A DNA stretch of 18,701 bases from Spirochaetia bacterium UBA5550. Its GTDB lineage: Bacteria > Spirochaetota > UBA4802 > UBA5550. The stretch lies in assembly GCA_002425885.1 (NCBI GenBank), contig DINC01000230.1, positions 10,635-29,335 of the forward strand, read 5' to 3'. The position numbers and the translations under genes are program-made. This document shows positions 6,124-13,614 of this stretch, one piece after another. The stretch's first letter is position 1. Every line of letters begins with the position of its first letter. Below the pieces are notes generated by a model. The model was not told where the DNA came from. It saw only the letters and a list, made by a program, of their open reading frames with translations, and made no database searches.

Positions 6124-7275
6124 TTAATTCTCCGGCAGAGTGAGAGACATCTTTTTCACTGCGATAATCAGTACAACAGCAGCATAAACAAGGAGGAATA
6201 AAATCTGCACCCGCAGCATCATTACGCCTATCCCTTTCAGTGCTATCCCCTTCACTATTACAATGAGATACCTCGCAGGCACAGCATAAGTTATACCCTG
6301 TACAAGTAGCGGCATATTATTAATAGGGAAAATAAATCCTGAAAGTATAAATGAGGGGAGGTATGTTGCAACCATGGCAAACTGCACAGAAAGTACCTGT
6401 ACCCGTGTTGCTGCTGATATAAGGATTCCAAGGCCCGATGTACCTATGAGAAAAAGGAGCGCCAGGAGATAGAACTCTACAAAGCTCCCGCGCATTGGGA
6501 CTTTAAATACAAAGTATCCGGCGCACACTGTAATCATTACATCGAAGAGTCCGATGAACAGGTAAGGTATCAGTTTCCCGAAAACAAGTTCCCACCTTCT
6601 AACCGGTGTTGTTATGAGAGTCTCCATTGTACCCCTCTCCCATTCACGGGAGATTGTAAGTGAAGCTATAAGGGCGGAGATGATTGCCAGTATAATAACG
6701 ATAAGTCCGGGGATAATAAAGTTCCTGCTTTCAAGTTCAGGGTTATACCAGATCCTGCTCCTGACATCAACAGGCGGTGTTATCTCAGGGAACCCTGCTT
6801 TCTTCAGCCCTGACATCTTTATTTCGATGTTATGCGCCATGGTAATTGCCTTCATGTAGCCTGTTGCAACTGTTGCTGATGTTGAATCTGAACCATCAAC
6901 AATGAGCTGAACCTGGACATCTCTGCCGGTTTTTATCCTCCTTTCAAAATCCGGAGGGATAACAACAGCCATTGTGCATCTCCCGGAATCTATATACCTG
7001 TCTATGTCATCATAGTTTTCCGCGTAAGCTATAACATCTATATATTCAGTGTGGCTGAACCCTTCGATAAAAGCCCTGGACGATGCGGTTCTGCTCTGAT
7101 CATAAATCATGGTCTTCACATGCTTCACATCCATGGTGAGAGCGAATCCGAAAAGAAGTATCAGAATAAGGGGAGCGATCAGCGAGAGTATAAGACTTCT
7201 TTTGTCCCTGCGGATCTGAAGCCACTCCTTGTCTGCAATTGCAAAAAGACGGATTATTGAACTACGCACTCTCAT
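6124..7275 (-). CDS. ABC-2 type permease (YbhS-like)
   Basis: A 383-residue inner-membrane protein of the ABC-2 family with the same plan as its downstream neighbour: one N-terminal helix (I-A-P-L-I-L-I-L-L-F-G-F), a periplasmic segment, and five C-terminal hydrophobic segments. It shares with E. coli YbhS the blocks I-W-Y-N-P-E-L, S-R-E-W-E-R-G-T-M-E-T-L-I-T-T, L-S-G-F-I-F-P-I-N-N-M-P and V-P-A-R-Y. The start was set at ATG 7275 because AAAGGT lies at suitable distance. A GTG at 7284, adding three residues, is possible but would overlap that ribosome site. Either start overlaps the end of the ATPase 1 gene by 14-23 bases, pointing to coupled translation. The likely role is one half of the transmembrane path of the exporter. 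Confidence 0.92.
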   Translation of the reverse strand: MRVRSSIIRLFAIADKEWLQIRRDKRSLILSLIAPLILILLFGFALTMDVKHVKTMIYDQSRTASSRAFIEGFSHTEYIDVIAYAENYDDIDRYIDSGRCTMAVVIPPDFERRIKTGRDVQVQLIVDGSDSTSATVATGYMKAITMAHNIEIKMSGLKKAGFPEITPPVDVRSRIWYNPELESRNFIIPGLIVIILAIISALIASLTISREWERGTMETLITTPVRRWELVFGKLIPYLFIGLFDVMITVCAGYFVFKVPMRGSFVEFYLLALLFLIGTSGLGILISAATRVQVLSVQFAMVATYLPSFILSGFIFPINNMPLLVQGITYAVPARYLIVIVKGIALKGIGVMMLRVQILFLLVYAAVVLIIAVKKMSLTLPEN

Positions 7276-8191
7276 ACTTTTCACCTTTCATGACAATCTC
7301 CATGAAGCAGTTCTCCAGGTTAGGGACCTTCTCTTTAACAGATACTTTACCTGTTTTACTCTTAGAGAGAATAGACCTGATCCTTTCTGTATCACTTCTC
7401 CTGTTCCGCACAAAGACCTTCAGAGTTTTACCCTCACGTATTATTCCGCTGAACTCACCGCTTTTATTAAGCGCCTCCTCAGCTCTCCATATATCATCAG
7501 TTTCAATTTCAATAAGCGCACCGGGCACAGAGCCCTTCACCTCTGCCGGAGTTCCCAGTCTTATAAATCTCCCCTCATGCATAAGAGCCACCCTGTTGCA
7601 GCGTTCAGCCTCATCAAGGTATGCGGTACTCACAACAATGGTCACCCCGTCAGAGAGAAGATCGTAGAGTATCTTCCAGAACTCCCTCCTTGACACAGGG
7701 TCAACTCCATTCGTCGGCTCATCCAGCAGTATAAGACCGGGGCTGTGGATAAGGCAGCACGCGAGCCCTAACTTCTGCTTCATTCCGCCGGAGAGGTTTC
7801 CAGCAAGCCTCTCCCTGAAGGGCCCGAGTCTGCTGAATTCATAAAGTTTCGGTGTACGTTCATCGATAGTTTTGCGAGGCACACCGAAGAGTCTTCCGAA
7901 GAAACGGATATTCTCCTCAACAGTAAGGTCCTCGTAGAGTCCGAATCTCTGCGGCATATAAGCAAGGCTCTCCTTTATCCTGAACCTGTTGCGCGCCACA
8001 TCCATTCCGTCTATCAGTATCTCCCCCGCAGCAGGTATAGTTATCCCGGCCATCATTCGAAGGAGCGTACTCTTTCCCGCACCGTCAGGCCCCACAATGC
8101 CGAAAATTTCCCCCCTCCTCACATCAAAGCTCAGTGAGTCAACAGCCCTGTTCTCCCCGAACTTTTTCGTGAGATTACTAACGGAGATCAC
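7262..8191 (-). CDS. ABC exporter ATPase 1 (YbhF N-terminal-half-like), switch His missing
   Basis: A 309-residue cytoplasmic ATPase. Walker A G-P-D-G-A-G-K-S-T is at 34-42, Q-loop Gln81 in Y-M-P-Q-R-F-G-L-Y-E-D-L, signature L-S-G-G-M-K-Q-K at 133-140, and Walker B L-I-L-L-D-E at 153-158 with Glu158. The H-loop reads S-T-A-Y-L-D-E-A-E: the usual switch histidine is Ala190. E. coli YbhF has the similar S-T-S-Y-L-D-E-A-E in its first half, and the G-P-D-G-A-G-K and F-G-L-Y-E-D-L-T-V blocks also match that half. It therefore looks like a separate-gene version of YbhF domain 1. It starts with GTG, overlapping the adaptor gene's TGA stop by four bases, behind an AAGGGGA ribosome site. Confidence 0.94.
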   Translation of the reverse strand: MISVSNLTKKFGENRAVDSLSFDVRRGEIFGIVGPDGAGKSTLLRMMAGITIPAAGEILIDGMDVARNRFRIKESLAYMPQRFGLYEDLTVEENIRFFGRLFGVPRKTIDERTPKLYEFSRLGPFRERLAGNLSGGMKQKLGLACCLIHSPGLILLDEPTNGVDPVSRREFWKILYDLLSDGVTIVVSTAYLDEAERCNRVALMHEGRFIRLGTPAEVKGSVPGALIEIETDDIWRAEEALNKSGEFSGIIREGKTLKVFVRNRRSDTERIRSILSKSKTGKVSVKEKVPNLENCFMEIVMKGEKYESA

Positions 8192-8994
8192 TTTTCATCC
8201 CCTTTCAATACTATATCAGCATCAGCAGGCATACCGGGCTTCAGTATCATATCTCTGTTTTCAATTGCAACTTTCACAGCGAATACAAGCTTCACCCTCT
8301 CCTCCTTTGTCTGAATAGTCTTTGGTGTGAATTCAGCCTTATTTGATATTGAGACAACCTTCCCTTCAAAAACTTTATCAGGAAACGAATCTATCATTAC
8401 ATTAACCTTCTGCCCTATCCTGACAAATCCGAGTTTCTTCTCATTAACATAGAGATACATCCAGGGCTTCGACAGGTCTGCCACTGTAAGCACAGGTGTG
8501 CCGGGGAACGCCATCTCACCCGGCTCAAGGCTTGTATCAAGCACAGTGCCCTCTATTGGTGAGTATAACACCGCGTAGTCTATTGCAGCATCAACATTAT
8601 CCATTGCAGCTTTTGCAACTTTATAACCGGCCTCGGCATTGTCCAGGTCACGGCGCGAAACAGATCCTGTTCTGTACAGGTCACTTATCCTCTTATAGTT
8701 CTTTTCAGCATTCCTGAAATTTGCCACTGCAGATACCCTCTGCGCGGAGAGTTCATCATACTGAAGTTTCACCAGAAGGTCCCCTTTCTTTACATCACTC
8801 CCCTCACCGCGCGGGATATCCGCCACGCGCCCTGCAATCTTTGAGCTTATCTCAATTTCAGTGACCTCAATTGTTCCACTTCCGCTGATTACATCTCCGT
8901 TTTCACCTGCATGTCTGAACACTTCAAAGTAAAGTGTTGCAGCAGTAACAACTATAATTACAACAGCAACAGGTATCATCTTTTTATTTTTCAT
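8188..8994 (-). CDS. HlyD/YbhG-like periplasmic adaptor (membrane fusion protein)
   Basis: A 268-residue adaptor that would link the inner-membrane exporter to the outer-membrane channel. It has one N-terminal membrane anchor (M-I-P-V-A-V-V-I-I-V-V), then a first lipoyl half (I-S-S-K-I-A-G-R-V-A-D-I with G-S-D-V-K-K-G-D-L-L), a short coiled-coil hairpin (about residues 82-140), the second lipoyl half (L-Y-S-P-I-E-G-T-V-L with L-E-P-G-E-M), and a beta-barrel domain ending L-K-P-G-M-P-A-D. E. coli YbhG is longer, at about 330 residues; the difference is mainly a shorter hairpin. ATG 8994 is preferred because GGAGGAG lies immediately upstream and because ATGA overlaps the stop of the TolC-like gene. 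An upstream GTG at 9000 falls inside that ribosome site. Confidence 0.92.
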   Translation of the reverse strand: MKNKKMIPVAVVIIVVTAATLYFEVFRHAGENGDVISGSGTIEVTEIEISSKIAGRVADIPRGEGSDVKKGDLLVKLQYDELSAQRVSAVANFRNAEKNYKRISDLYRTGSVSRRDLDNAEAGYKVAKAAMDNVDAAIDYAVLYSPIEGTVLDTSLEPGEMAFPGTPVLTVADLSKPWMYLYVNEKKLGFVRIGQKVNVMIDSFPDKVFEGKVVSISNKAEFTPKTIQTKEERVKLVFAVKVAIENRDMILKPGMPADADIVLKGDEK

Positions 8995-10406
8995 CTGCAC
9001 TCCTCCAGAATAATCTTCTCATCTTCAATTCCTGTCTCTTTCTTCAGCTCAGCAAGCGCAACATAGTATGAATACAAAGCGTTTATATACGATGTCTTTG
9101 CCGAGGTAAGCGCAAGCTCCGAGGAGAGGAGTTCCGAATTCTTAATAACCCCTGCCCTGTAGCTCTCCCTTGCAATACGAAGACCCTCCTCTGCAGTCTT
9201 CACATTCTCCATCTGCGAATTTATCGTCAGGTAAGCAGTGAGGAGCTTCGAATACGAGGAGTTGATGGAAACCGAAATGGCACTTCTGAGCCTGGCCAGT
9301 TCCTGTTCACCCTCCTTCACCTTAAGTCTCTCCTCACGCTCCTGTGCCCTCAGACTGTCAGCGGGGAAGAGCGTACCCCACCTGTAAGTAGCAGCGACCT
9401 TCACCTGCCATGTATTCTGCCATTCATCACTCCCTGAAATTCCTGAAAAATCAGGTGTAATCGGCCCCATGGGTGTGGCTATTGTTGAATTGATGCCGTT
9501 TGGTTCAAGCTTTGTCATACCGTAGTAACCACCCACAGAGAAACTTGGCCAGAGATAATAGGAGGAGTAGACATTCTCAGAGTGTTCCGCAATCTCAATC
9601 TTCTTACGTATCTGGATCACTTCAGGCCTGTTCTTCAGGGCAACAGATGTGAGCATATCAATTTGTTTATCAGGCTCAATGCAGATTACAGGTTTCACTT
9701 CTCCCTTCAGCACCTCTTTATTCACTGTGTACAGGTTTCTCCCTCCGCCAAGCCTGTGGTTGAACATCTCAAGGGCCACACGGCTTCCGCTCTCCGCGTT
9801 GAAAAGCTCAGGCTCAAGGTTCATCATCCGCACCTGCGCCTGTAAAACCTCAAACTTCGGCACCGTACCTGTTCCGTACATATTCTTTACATCCTTAAGA
9901 TTCACCTTCAGCACTTCAAGGGACTCCTTTTTAAGACCGATCATTTCATCCGCTAAAAGAAGATCGAAATAACTCCGGATAACACTGTACTCCACTTCGC
10001 TTTTTATTCTGCGCAGGTCCTCTTTAGATGCTGAATATGATTTCTTCGATGCCTGAAGTGAGTTATAGAAAACCCCGGGATTAATCCCGAACTTCATCTG
10101 TATAAACTTAATGTCAGCCTGGCCGTCCGAAAGGCTCATGAATCCGTTCTCAGCAGACTGTCTCATGACAGATGCTTCAGACTCAAGCACAGGCATAAGC
10201 TGGCCCCACACTGCATTCACCTTTTCATCAGCCTCGCGTGTTCTCAGCTCCGCGATCCTGTAATCATGATTGCTTTCAAGTGCAATCTTCACTGCCTCAT
10301 CAACAGTAATGCCGGCAGGTTCAGCCTTAAGATAAGAGACGGAGAGCAGAAGCATGGTAAAAATTACAGAACCACGAAAAATAATCTCCCTCAATGCTGC
10401 CTTCAT
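8991..10406 (-). CDS. TolC-family outer-membrane efflux protein
   Basis: A 471-residue outer-membrane channel protein. A signal peptide (hydrophobic core F-T-M-L-L-L-S-V-S-Y, likely cut after L-K-A) is followed by the first of two TolC repeats, opening I-T-V-D-E-A-V-K-I-A-L-E-S-N. Long helices rich in A, L, E and K alternate with beta segments such as Y-Y-L-W-P-S-F-S-V-G-G-Y-Y-G. The second repeat ends with R-I-A-R-E-S-Y-R-A-G and Y-I-N-A-L-Y-S-Y-Y-V-A-L-A-E-L. Length is normal for the family. E. coli ybhGFSR has no tolC gene within the operon, so this operon encodes a complete envelope-spanning pump. ATG 10406 overlaps the tetR stop by four bases, behind AGGAGGGGG. Confidence 0.93.
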   Translation of the reverse strand: MKAALREIIFRGSVIFTMLLLSVSYLKAEPAGITVDEAVKIALESNHDYRIAELRTREADEKVNAVWGQLMPVLESEASVMRQSAENGFMSLSDGQADIKFIQMKFGINPGVFYNSLQASKKSYSASKEDLRRIKSEVEYSVIRSYFDLLLADEMIGLKKESLEVLKVNLKDVKNMYGTGTVPKFEVLQAQVRMMNLEPELFNAESGSRVALEMFNHRLGGGRNLYTVNKEVLKGEVKPVICIEPDKQIDMLTSVALKNRPEVIQIRKKIEIAEHSENVYSSYYLWPSFSVGGYYGMTKLEPNGINSTIATPMGPITPDFSGISGSDEWQNTWQVKVAATYRWGTLFPADSLRAQEREERLKVKEGEQELARLRSAISVSINSSYSKLLTAYLTINSQMENVKTAEEGLRIARESYRAGVIKNSELLSSELALTSAKTSYINALYSYYVALAELKKETGIEDEKIILEECR

Positions 10407-11032
10407 TTTACCCCCTCCTTCACTTCAATCCCCTCTTTCAGTATCCTGAACATATTGGTTCTGAACTCTTCATAAAAATTATCTTTAAAAATAACTCCTT
10501 CAACAGGGGAGCCCTCCATCGGTATCCTTATGATATTAAAAAATATAATTCCGCCGATAATCTGAAGAAATGTCATGTAAGGGTTCAGCTCTCTTATCTC
10601 CCCTCTCTCCACCCCCTTTGTAAAGATGGGCTCAACAATTGTCATCACAGGCATAACCAGATTCGGCACAGCAATTTTCCTGAAGAACTCCCCGCCGCTG
10701 GCAATCTCCCTCATATATATCCTCATGAATCTTCTATCTATCAGCTTCAGCAAATCAACGTATCTCCCAATGATTGAATAGAACTGTTCAATAGGCTCAT
10801 TGCCATCAGCTGATGCCTCTTTTATCTGTCCATATATCTCTGTGGCGATGTCTGTCAGAATCCGTTCATAAAGCTTCTCCTTGCTCTTGTAATAGTAGTA
10901 GATCATTGCTTTGTTTACCGAACCTCTCTCTGCAATGCTGTCCACCCTTGCACCTGCGTAACCAAGTTCAGCAAACTCATCAAGCGCCGCATTTATTATC
11001 TTCTCTTCAGTGGATTTATCTTTCTTAACCAT
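10403..11032 (-). CDS. TetR-family repressor of the exporter operon (CecR-like position)
   Basis: A 209-residue TetR-family regulator. The N-terminal helix-turn-helix (about residues 7-55) reads E-K-I-I-N-A-A-L-D-E-F-A-E-L-G-Y-A-G-A-R, then V-D-S-I-A and the recognition part N-K-A-M-I-Y-Y-Y-Y-K-S-K-E-K-L-Y. The rest is the helical ligand/dimerisation domain. The start was placed at ATG 11032, eleven residues inside the longest frame, because AAGGAGGG lies four bases before it. Position at the head of the operon mirrors E. coli cecR (ybiH) before ybhG. Two palindromes flank its promoter, so it probably represses itself and the exporter genes until a ligand binds. The ligand is unknown. Confidence 0.93.
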   Translation of the reverse strand: MVKKDKSTEEKIINAALDEFAELGYAGARVDSIAERGSVNKAMIYYYYKSKEKLYERILTDIATEIYGQIKEASADGNEPIEQFYSIIGRYVDLLKLIDRRFMRIYMREIASGGEFFRKIAVPNLVMPVMTIVEPIFTKGVERGEIRELNPYMTFLQIIGGIIFFNIIRIPMEGSPVEGVIFKDNFYEEFRTNMFRILKEGIEVKEGVK

Positions 11033-11084
11033 ATATCCCTCCTTTAATACCGTTCTCTTAATCATACTAAACAGTTATTTAAAC

Positions 11085-11098
11085 TAACTATTTAGTTA
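11085..11098. promoter_or_regulatory. TetR operator candidate O1, over the transcription start
   Basis: TAACTA (11085-11090), two bases, TAGTTA (11093-11098): a perfect 6+6 palindrome. It abuts the downstream edge of the -10 box of the tetR promoter, so a bound repressor would cover the transcription start. It shares its core with the larger palindrome at 11139-11166. Confidence 0.65.
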
Positions 11099-11127
11099 AA
11101 AATAATGATACGGCCCGCAAAAGTCAA
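11099..11127 (-). promoter_or_regulatory. Promoter of the tetR-exporter operon
   Basis: On the minus strand, TTGACT (11127-11122), a 17-base spacer and TATTTT (11104-11099). Expected transcription start is near 11092, about 60 bases before the tetR ATG. No other promoter is evident within the operon, whose genes mostly overlap. Confidence 0.6.
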
Positions 11128-11138
11128 CCTTTTCTTCA

Positions 11139-11166
11139 AAAAAACTAACTAAATAGTTAGTTTTTT
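11139..11166. promoter_or_regulatory. TetR operator candidate O2, upstream of the -35 box
   Basis: AAAAAACTAACTA (11139-11151), two bases, TAGTTAGTTTTTT (11154-11166): a perfect palindrome with 13-base arms. It begins about 12 bases upstream of the -35 box of the tetR promoter. Its centre is 61 bases from that of O1, close to six helical turns. No gene ends here on either strand, so an operator is more likely than a terminator. Confidence 0.65.
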
Positions 11167-11279
11167 ACTGTTTGTTAGTCATAAAAAGCAGAGAATAAGC
11201 TGCGGCATAAAAAATAATTGTCTTTTAACGCTTATCTTTTTTTCTTGTAAGAGATAAATAATCCGGGGCCTGGTTAATT

Positions 11280-11843
11280 ATGAAAAAAATATGCGTATTT
11301 TGCGGTTCAAGCATGGGGAATAATCCGGTTTATGGTGAAACCGCCGAAAAACTCGGAGTTCACCTTGCCGAAAGAGAGATCGGCCTTGTTTACGGAGGGG
11401 GAAATGTGGGCCTCATGGGGATTGTATCTTCAGCAGTTATGAATAAAGGTGGGCACGTAACCGGAATCATTCCGGAAATGCTTTACCGGAAAGTGCCGCA
11501 CCAGCATATAAGTGAACTTGTAGTCGTTAATGACATGCATGAACGTAAATCAATGATGTATCGCCTCTCCGACGGATTCATCTGTCTTCCCGGCGGAATT
11601 GGCTCATTGGAGGAGCTGCTTGAGGTTTTCACATGGGTACAGCTTGGTTACCTTACAAAACCTGTGTGTATATTGAATATTAACGGATTCTACACCCCTC
11701 TTCTCAAACAGTTTGAAACAATGCTTAATGAAGGATTTCTGAAGGAAACCCATCATGAAAATCTCCTTATACGCACAGAAATCGACGGAATAACAGAGGA
11801 GATGTTCTCCCTTGAAATAAAAACAGGGGATAAATGGATTTAG
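11280..11843 (+). CDS. LOG-family nucleotide 5'-monophosphate phosphoribohydrolase
   Basis: A 187-residue Rossmann-fold protein of the LOG (TIGR00730) family. Characterised members cleave cytokinin nucleotides or purine nucleoside monophosphates such as AMP, releasing the free base and ribose 5-phosphate. Visible motifs are the opening I-C-V-F-C-G-S-S, V-Y-G-G-G-N-V-G-L-M-G, M-H-E-R-K at 86-90 (conserved Arg/Lys), and the active-site loop P-G-G-I-G-S-L-E-E at 104-112. The usual consensus is P-G-G-x-G-T-x-x-E; here Ser109 replaces Thr and Glu112 is kept. Length is typical. The ribosome site is weak. It is first in an apparent three-gene operon: the next ATG follows its stop by one base. In vivo substrate is unknown; without plant association a purine-salvage or repair role is more likely (inference). 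Confidence 0.92.
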   Translation: MKKICVFCGSSMGNNPVYGETAEKLGVHLAEREIGLVYGGGNVGLMGIVSSAVMNKGGHVTGIIPEMLYRKVPHQHISELVVVNDMHERKSMMYRLSDGFICLPGGIGSLEELLEVFTWVQLGYLTKPVCILNINGFYTPLLKQFETMLNEGFLKETHHENLLIRTEIDGITEEMFSLEIKTGDKWI

Positions 11844-11844
11844 C

Positions 11845-12711
11845 ATGAATGACGAAATTAACTGGCTCCTTGAAAACAAACTGGTAGAGATTACATCACC
11901 GGGGGAGAATATTTCTCCTAAAAGTATCCTCCGCCGTATCAATAAAGAGAAAGTTCAACAGGGAGTCTTCACCGCTATGGATGAAACCGGAGGCTATATA
12001 CTTATGAATGTCATAGACATAGCGGATTCATCATACCTTGCTGATGCCGGGATAATCCGCCCGGCAAAGGGGGATTCAATCTACCGTTTCACAACCGGCT
12101 TCAATTCAAGCCCGGGGGCCTCAGCAGCAATGGAGATCCTTGAAGCCTGGACACTCTACATAAAACACCCCGAATACCGGAAACCTATGGCTGAATTCAT
12201 GAAAACCTCATTCACGCCTGAGCATATACTCTACCTGAAAAAAACAGACTCACTGAATACACTCTTCATACCGATGCAGCAGAAACTTAAAATCGGAAGA
12301 TACAGGGAGACAGTTAATCCGGAAGCAATAAGAAAGGAGCGTTTCAGGGAACTGCTTAAAAACATGAAAGCCGGTGAGCATATAACATATATCGCCATGA
12401 TACCGCAGACATCAACCTATGAGCCGAAATTCTACTCCATAGGCACAAAGCCCCATGAGGAGACACACTTCTCCTTAAAAAGAGAAAGCTTCAATTTTAA
12501 ACCCACTCACGGCGGGCACATAAAGGCCGAAAAAAAAGGTGAAGGGATAATCTATTATGTTGATGCGGGTTCCAACTATATAGGCAAAGGGGTTAAAACA
12601 AAACTTGAAACTGCTGAAAGCGTGGTAAAAGCGCTGCGCAGAGATTGCAGCGGCTGTACATTTATTCCGCTGGAAGGGAGAGGAGCCTTCGGTACAGAAC
12701 AGAGCTACTAA
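11845..12711 (+). CDS. Hypothetical 288-residue protein between LOG and hslO
   Basis: Not recognised. The gene is surely coding: its ATG follows the LOG stop by one base, the 867-base frame is uninterrupted, and codon use resembles its neighbours. The protein is soluble-looking, with no signal peptide or membrane segment. It begins with an acidic helix (N-D-E-I-N-W-L-L-E-N), has a middle block with H-P-E-Y-R-K-P and several basic clusters, then a glycine/histidine-containing part (F-K-P-T-H-G-G-H-I-K), and ends near two cysteines in D-C-S-G-C (C654/C663-type spacing, three residues apart) and G-R-G-A-F-G. The paired Cys could be redox or metal active, which would fit the Hsp33 gene 33 bases downstream, but this is speculation. 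It probably belongs to a lineage-restricted family. Confidence 0.8.
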   Translation: MNDEINWLLENKLVEITSPGENISPKSILRRINKEKVQQGVFTAMDETGGYILMNVIDIADSSYLADAGIIRPAKGDSIYRFTTGFNSSPGASAAMEILEAWTLYIKHPEYRKPMAEFMKTSFTPEHILYLKKTDSLNTLFIPMQQKLKIGRYRETVNPEAIRKERFRELLKNMKAGEHITYIAMIPQTSTYEPKFYSIGTKPHEETHFSLKRESFNFKPTHGGHIKAEKKGEGIIYYVDAGSNYIGKGVKTKLETAESVVKALRRDCSGCTFIPLEGRGAFGTEQSY

Positions 12712-12744
12712 AATTCCGGAGCAGCTAAACAGGAGAAAACAACC

Positions 12745-13614
12745 ATGGATATGATATCAAGAATTTACTGCGCTGACCTTAAACTACGCGCTTACACAGT
12801 AACATCCCTGGAAACAGCACGGGAAGTAACATCCATACACAAAACAACACCTAATGCCACAATGGCCCTGGGGCGCACAATAAATGCTGCGGCTTTACTC
12901 AGCGCCACACTGAAACCTGAAACCAACCAGAGTATACTGCTGAAGTTCTCCGGAGAGGGCCCGCTTAAAGAGGTGCATGTTCAGGCTGACGCTTTCGGCA
13001 ACATCAGGGGATACATTGCAAACCCTTCAATAGATATTACAGATCCAATCGGCCGCATAAGCTTTTCAAAAGCAATCGGCGCCGGGCTCCTTACAGTGAT
13101 AAAAGATATCGGGATGAATGATCCGTATAACAGCGTGACCCCGATTCTCTACGGCGAAATAGCGCAGGACCTCGCCTACTATCTTGTGACATCCGAACAG
13201 ATACCTTCAGCGGTAATCATCGGGCTCAACCTCGGTCAGGAAGGGGAGATAAAATCCTCCGGGGGAATCCTTATACAGACATTCCCTGATACTGAAGAAT
13301 CTGTAATCGGAATGATCGAGGAAAATATACAGAATATGAAGACGAACCTTGGAGACAGACTCGAAGCAGGTGAGAATATATACGGCATAGTGCAGGAGCT
13401 TTTTAATAACAGCCATACAGAGATTATGAGCGCCACACCGCTGATTCACAAATGCAGGTGCAGCCACGAAACGCTTCTCAGGCTGATGAAGACACTGGAT
13501 AAAACAGATATTCACGAAATGATTGAACAGGATGGAGGGGCTTCAGTAACCTGCACTTTCTGCCGGAAAGAATATAAATTCACACCGGAGGAACTGAAAG
13601 GGATACACAGTTAG
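12745..13614 (+). CDS. hslO: Hsp33 redox-regulated molecular chaperone
   Basis: A 289-residue Hsp33, of normal length. Hsp33 is a cytoplasmic holdase that is inactive when its four C-terminal cysteines bind zinc and is switched on by oxidation plus unfolding stress. All four are present in the expected order: C237-x-C239 in H-K-C-R-C-S-H-E and C270-x-x-C273 in V-T-C-T-F-C-R. The N-terminal domain shows T-P-N-A-T-M-A-L-G-R and I-L-L-K-F-S-G-E-G-P-L. An AGGAG site lies nine bases before ATG 12745. It is third in the LOG-unknown-hslO operon. Its TAG stop shares bases with the TAA stop of the convergent ymdB-like gene. No hairpin terminator is visible after it. Confidence 0.97.
   Translation: MDMISRIYCADLKLRAYTVTSLETAREVTSIHKTTPNATMALGRTINAAALLSATLKPETNQSILLKFSGEGPLKEVHVQADAFGNIRGYIANPSIDITDPIGRISFSKAIGAGLLTVIKDIGMNDPYNSVTPILYGEIAQDLAYYLVTSEQIPSAVIIGLNLGQEGEIKSSGGILIQTFPDTEESVIGMIEENIQNMKTNLGDRLEAGENIYGIVQELFNNSHTEIMSATPLIHKCRCSHETLLRLMKTLDKTDIHEMIEQDGGASVTCTFCRKEYKFTPEELKGIHS

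Noticed and set aside
11139..11166. Large AT-rich palindrome as an intrinsic terminator
   Set aside because: No gene ends there on either strand. The stem is AT-only apart from two C-G pairs per arm, and it repeats the core of the palindrome at the promoter, so an operator fits better.
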